A DNA stretch of 6,046 nt from DATCDR01 sp036510575 (GTDB taxonomy: Bacteria; Actinomycetota; Acidimicrobiia; Acidimicrobiales; Bog-793), in assembly GCA_036510575.1 (NCBI GenBank), contig DATCDR010000185.1, positions 1 through 6,046 on the forward strand, in the 5' to 3' direction. The notes under the pieces were generated by a model. The model did no database searches. It was not told the DNA's origin and saw only the letters and a list, made by a program, of their open reading frames with translations. Of this stretch, positions 5,234 through 6,046 are shown piece by piece (position 1 is the first letter of the stretch; each line of letters begins with the position of its first letter). The translations under genes were made by a program, and so were the position numbers.

Positions 5234-6046
5234 ATGATCGCCGGCGTCGACGTCTCGATCGATCAGCACTCGCCCAACGGCGAGGCGATCGACTACGAGA
5301 CGGCCGTCGCGAAAGGCAACGTCGAGTTCGCGATCGTGCAGTACCGCGACGAGGTCACCACGGAAAACCCGTTTTTCGAGGTCGACATCGCCGGCTTCAA
5401 AAAGGCAGGGGCCGAGATCGGGACCTACGTCTACATCCGGCCCGACCAGGACATCGCCCCCCAGGCGCACGATCTCCGCATGCTCGCCAAATACGGCCCG
5501 ACGTGGGCCGACATCGAGATCACCGAGGGGTGCAAACCGCCCGACCTCCGGAAGATGTGGGCGGACCTCAAGACCGCCGCGCCCGAAGTCTCGATGTGCT
5601 CCTACCCCGCCTACCTCCGGGCAAACGGCCCGTTCGCGCAACCCGGCTCGCCGTTCATCGACGACTGGGGCGTGAAGGACCCGCCACCCGGCGCGGTCAT
5701 CTGGGGCACGACCGACACCGCCGAGGTTCCGGGCTTTTCGACCGACGTCGACCTCGACGTGTTCGTCGGCACTCGAGCGCAGTTCGTCCAGCTGTTCCGT
5801 TCCGGTGAGGCTGCCCCGCCGCGGGCGGCGCCGAAACTTCCGGCGATCGTGGCGGCGGCGCCGACGCCGAGCTCGGCCGGCTACTGGCTCGTCTCGGCGG
5901 AGGGGCAGATCTTCGCCTACGGCGACGCGGCCTATCACGGCTCGCCGAAAACGATGAACGGCAAGGTGATCGCGATCCTCCCGACGCACTCCGGGCGCGG
6001 CTACCGCCTCGTCTCTGACGTCGCCGGCGTCGTGCTGAATTACGGC
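5234..6046 (+). CDS. GH25-type lysozyme-like protein with C-terminal YWLVS/GDA repeats, 3'-truncated by the window edge
   Basis: The frame is open for 271 codons to the window end. Residues 1 to about 185 look like a glycoside hydrolase family 25 (Chalaropsis-type muramidase) barrel, which cleaves peptidoglycan. GVDVSIDQ with Asp6 is at strand 1, and FAIVQYR follows. The GTYVYIRP strand and WADIEIT, with the paired acids Asp93/Glu95, come next. VIWGTTDT matches the family's IWQYT strand, and TDVDLDVF (Asp173) matches the terminal D-x-N/D motif. Cys100 and Cys122 could form a disulfide. A Pro/Ala-rich linker (about 187-213) leads to repeats starting GYWLVSAEGQIFAYGDA at 216 and GYRLVS at 256. 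The ATG at 5234 is the first possible start because TAG at 5225-5227 is in frame just upstream. Neither a Shine-Dalgarno site nor a signal peptide is seen, which is odd for a wall hydrolase and recalls phage endolysins. G/C in third positions (about 90% in the first 60 codons) is somewhat above dnaG (about 82%). A barrel without muramidase activity is also possible. Confidence 0.8.
   Translation, partial: MIAGVDVSIDQHSPNGEAIDYETAVAKGNVEFAIVQYRDEVTTENPFFEVDIAGFKKAGAEIGTYVYIRPDQDIAPQAHDLRMLAKYGPTWADIEITEGCKPPDLRKMWADLKTAAPEVSMCSYPAYLRANGPFAQPGSPFIDDWGVKDPPPGAVIWGTTDTAEVPGFSTDVDLDVFVGTRAQFVQLFRSGEAAPPRAAPKLPAIVAAAPTPSSAGYWLVSAEGQIFAYGDAAYHGSPKTMNGKVIAILPTHSGRGYRLVSDVAGVVLNYG
5879..6046 (+). repeat. 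Tandem repeat units of about 40 residues (GYWLVS..G.IF.YGDA type)
   Basis: The first unit starts at GYWLVS (5879) and the second at GYRLVS (5999), 120 bp or 40 residues apart. Aligned positions include GY-x-LVS, a Gly five or more residues later, and an F/L-x-YG segment (IFAYG, VLNYG). The second unit is cut by the window end. The units are diverged at DNA level. Such repeats occur, often many times in a row, in extracellular proteins of Acidimicrobiia and some other Actinobacteria, probably as a beta-propeller-like or wall-binding module; the function is not established. Confidence 0.65.

Noticed and set aside
5194..5808. A 204-codon plus-strand frame starting at GTG 5194
   Set aside because: The translation is almost entirely Arg, Pro, Gly and Asp in low-complexity runs. 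It is offset from the GH25 frame, which carries the family motifs.
4976..5989. A 337-codon open frame on the minus strand opposite the GH25 gene
   Set aside because: It is extremely rich in Arg, Asp, Val and Gly, typical of the shadow of a GC-rich gene, and it lies opposite a frame with recognisable GH25 motifs.

Overview
The window comes from a high-GC genome and is packed with genes. I place it in Actinobacteria, most likely an Acidimicrobiia-type lineage. Three observations support this. The glycyl-tRNA synthetase reads EPAAG-x-TR in motif 3, as I recall for actinobacterial enzymes. The primase and principal sigma factor are GC-rich with about 80-90% G/C in third codon positions. The last gene carries 'GYWLVS..G.IF.YGDA' repeats, which I associate with secreted or surface proteins of Acidimicrobiia and relatives. 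The lineage is an inference from these features, not from any database search.

Positions 1-4224 (+ strand) hold a core information-processing cluster: the 3' part of glyS (glycyl-tRNA synthetase, entering from outside the window), then dnaG (primase) 41 nt later, then an rpoD/sigA-type sigma-70 factor whose ATG overlaps the dnaG stop codon (ATGA). This resembles the macromolecular-synthesis operon (primase plus principal sigma factor), with a tRNA synthetase in the position held by rpsU in E. coli. Translation, replication priming and transcription initiation could be co-expressed.

Positions 4237-4983 (- strand) hold a class II aldolase/adducin-family protein that converges on the sigma gene with only 12 nt between stop codons. 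Its metal and acid/base residues are intact, but the residues that bind substrate phosphate in L-fuculose-phosphate aldolase are mostly replaced, so its substrate is open.

Positions 4984-5233 are a divergent intergenic region with a 12-bp perfect palindrome and two further TCGAAT copies. From 5234 to the right edge (+ strand) runs the 5' part of a GH25-type lysozyme-like gene. It has no signal peptide, a stop codon just upstream of its start, and C-terminal repeats of about 40 residues that continue beyond the window.

I saw no tRNA or rRNA gene, CRISPR array, insertion sequence or obvious intrinsic terminator. Most of the window is ordinary core genome. The least explained part is the right end: the GH25-repeat protein and the intergenic region before it. 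I do not see convincing evidence of a wholly new multi-gene system.
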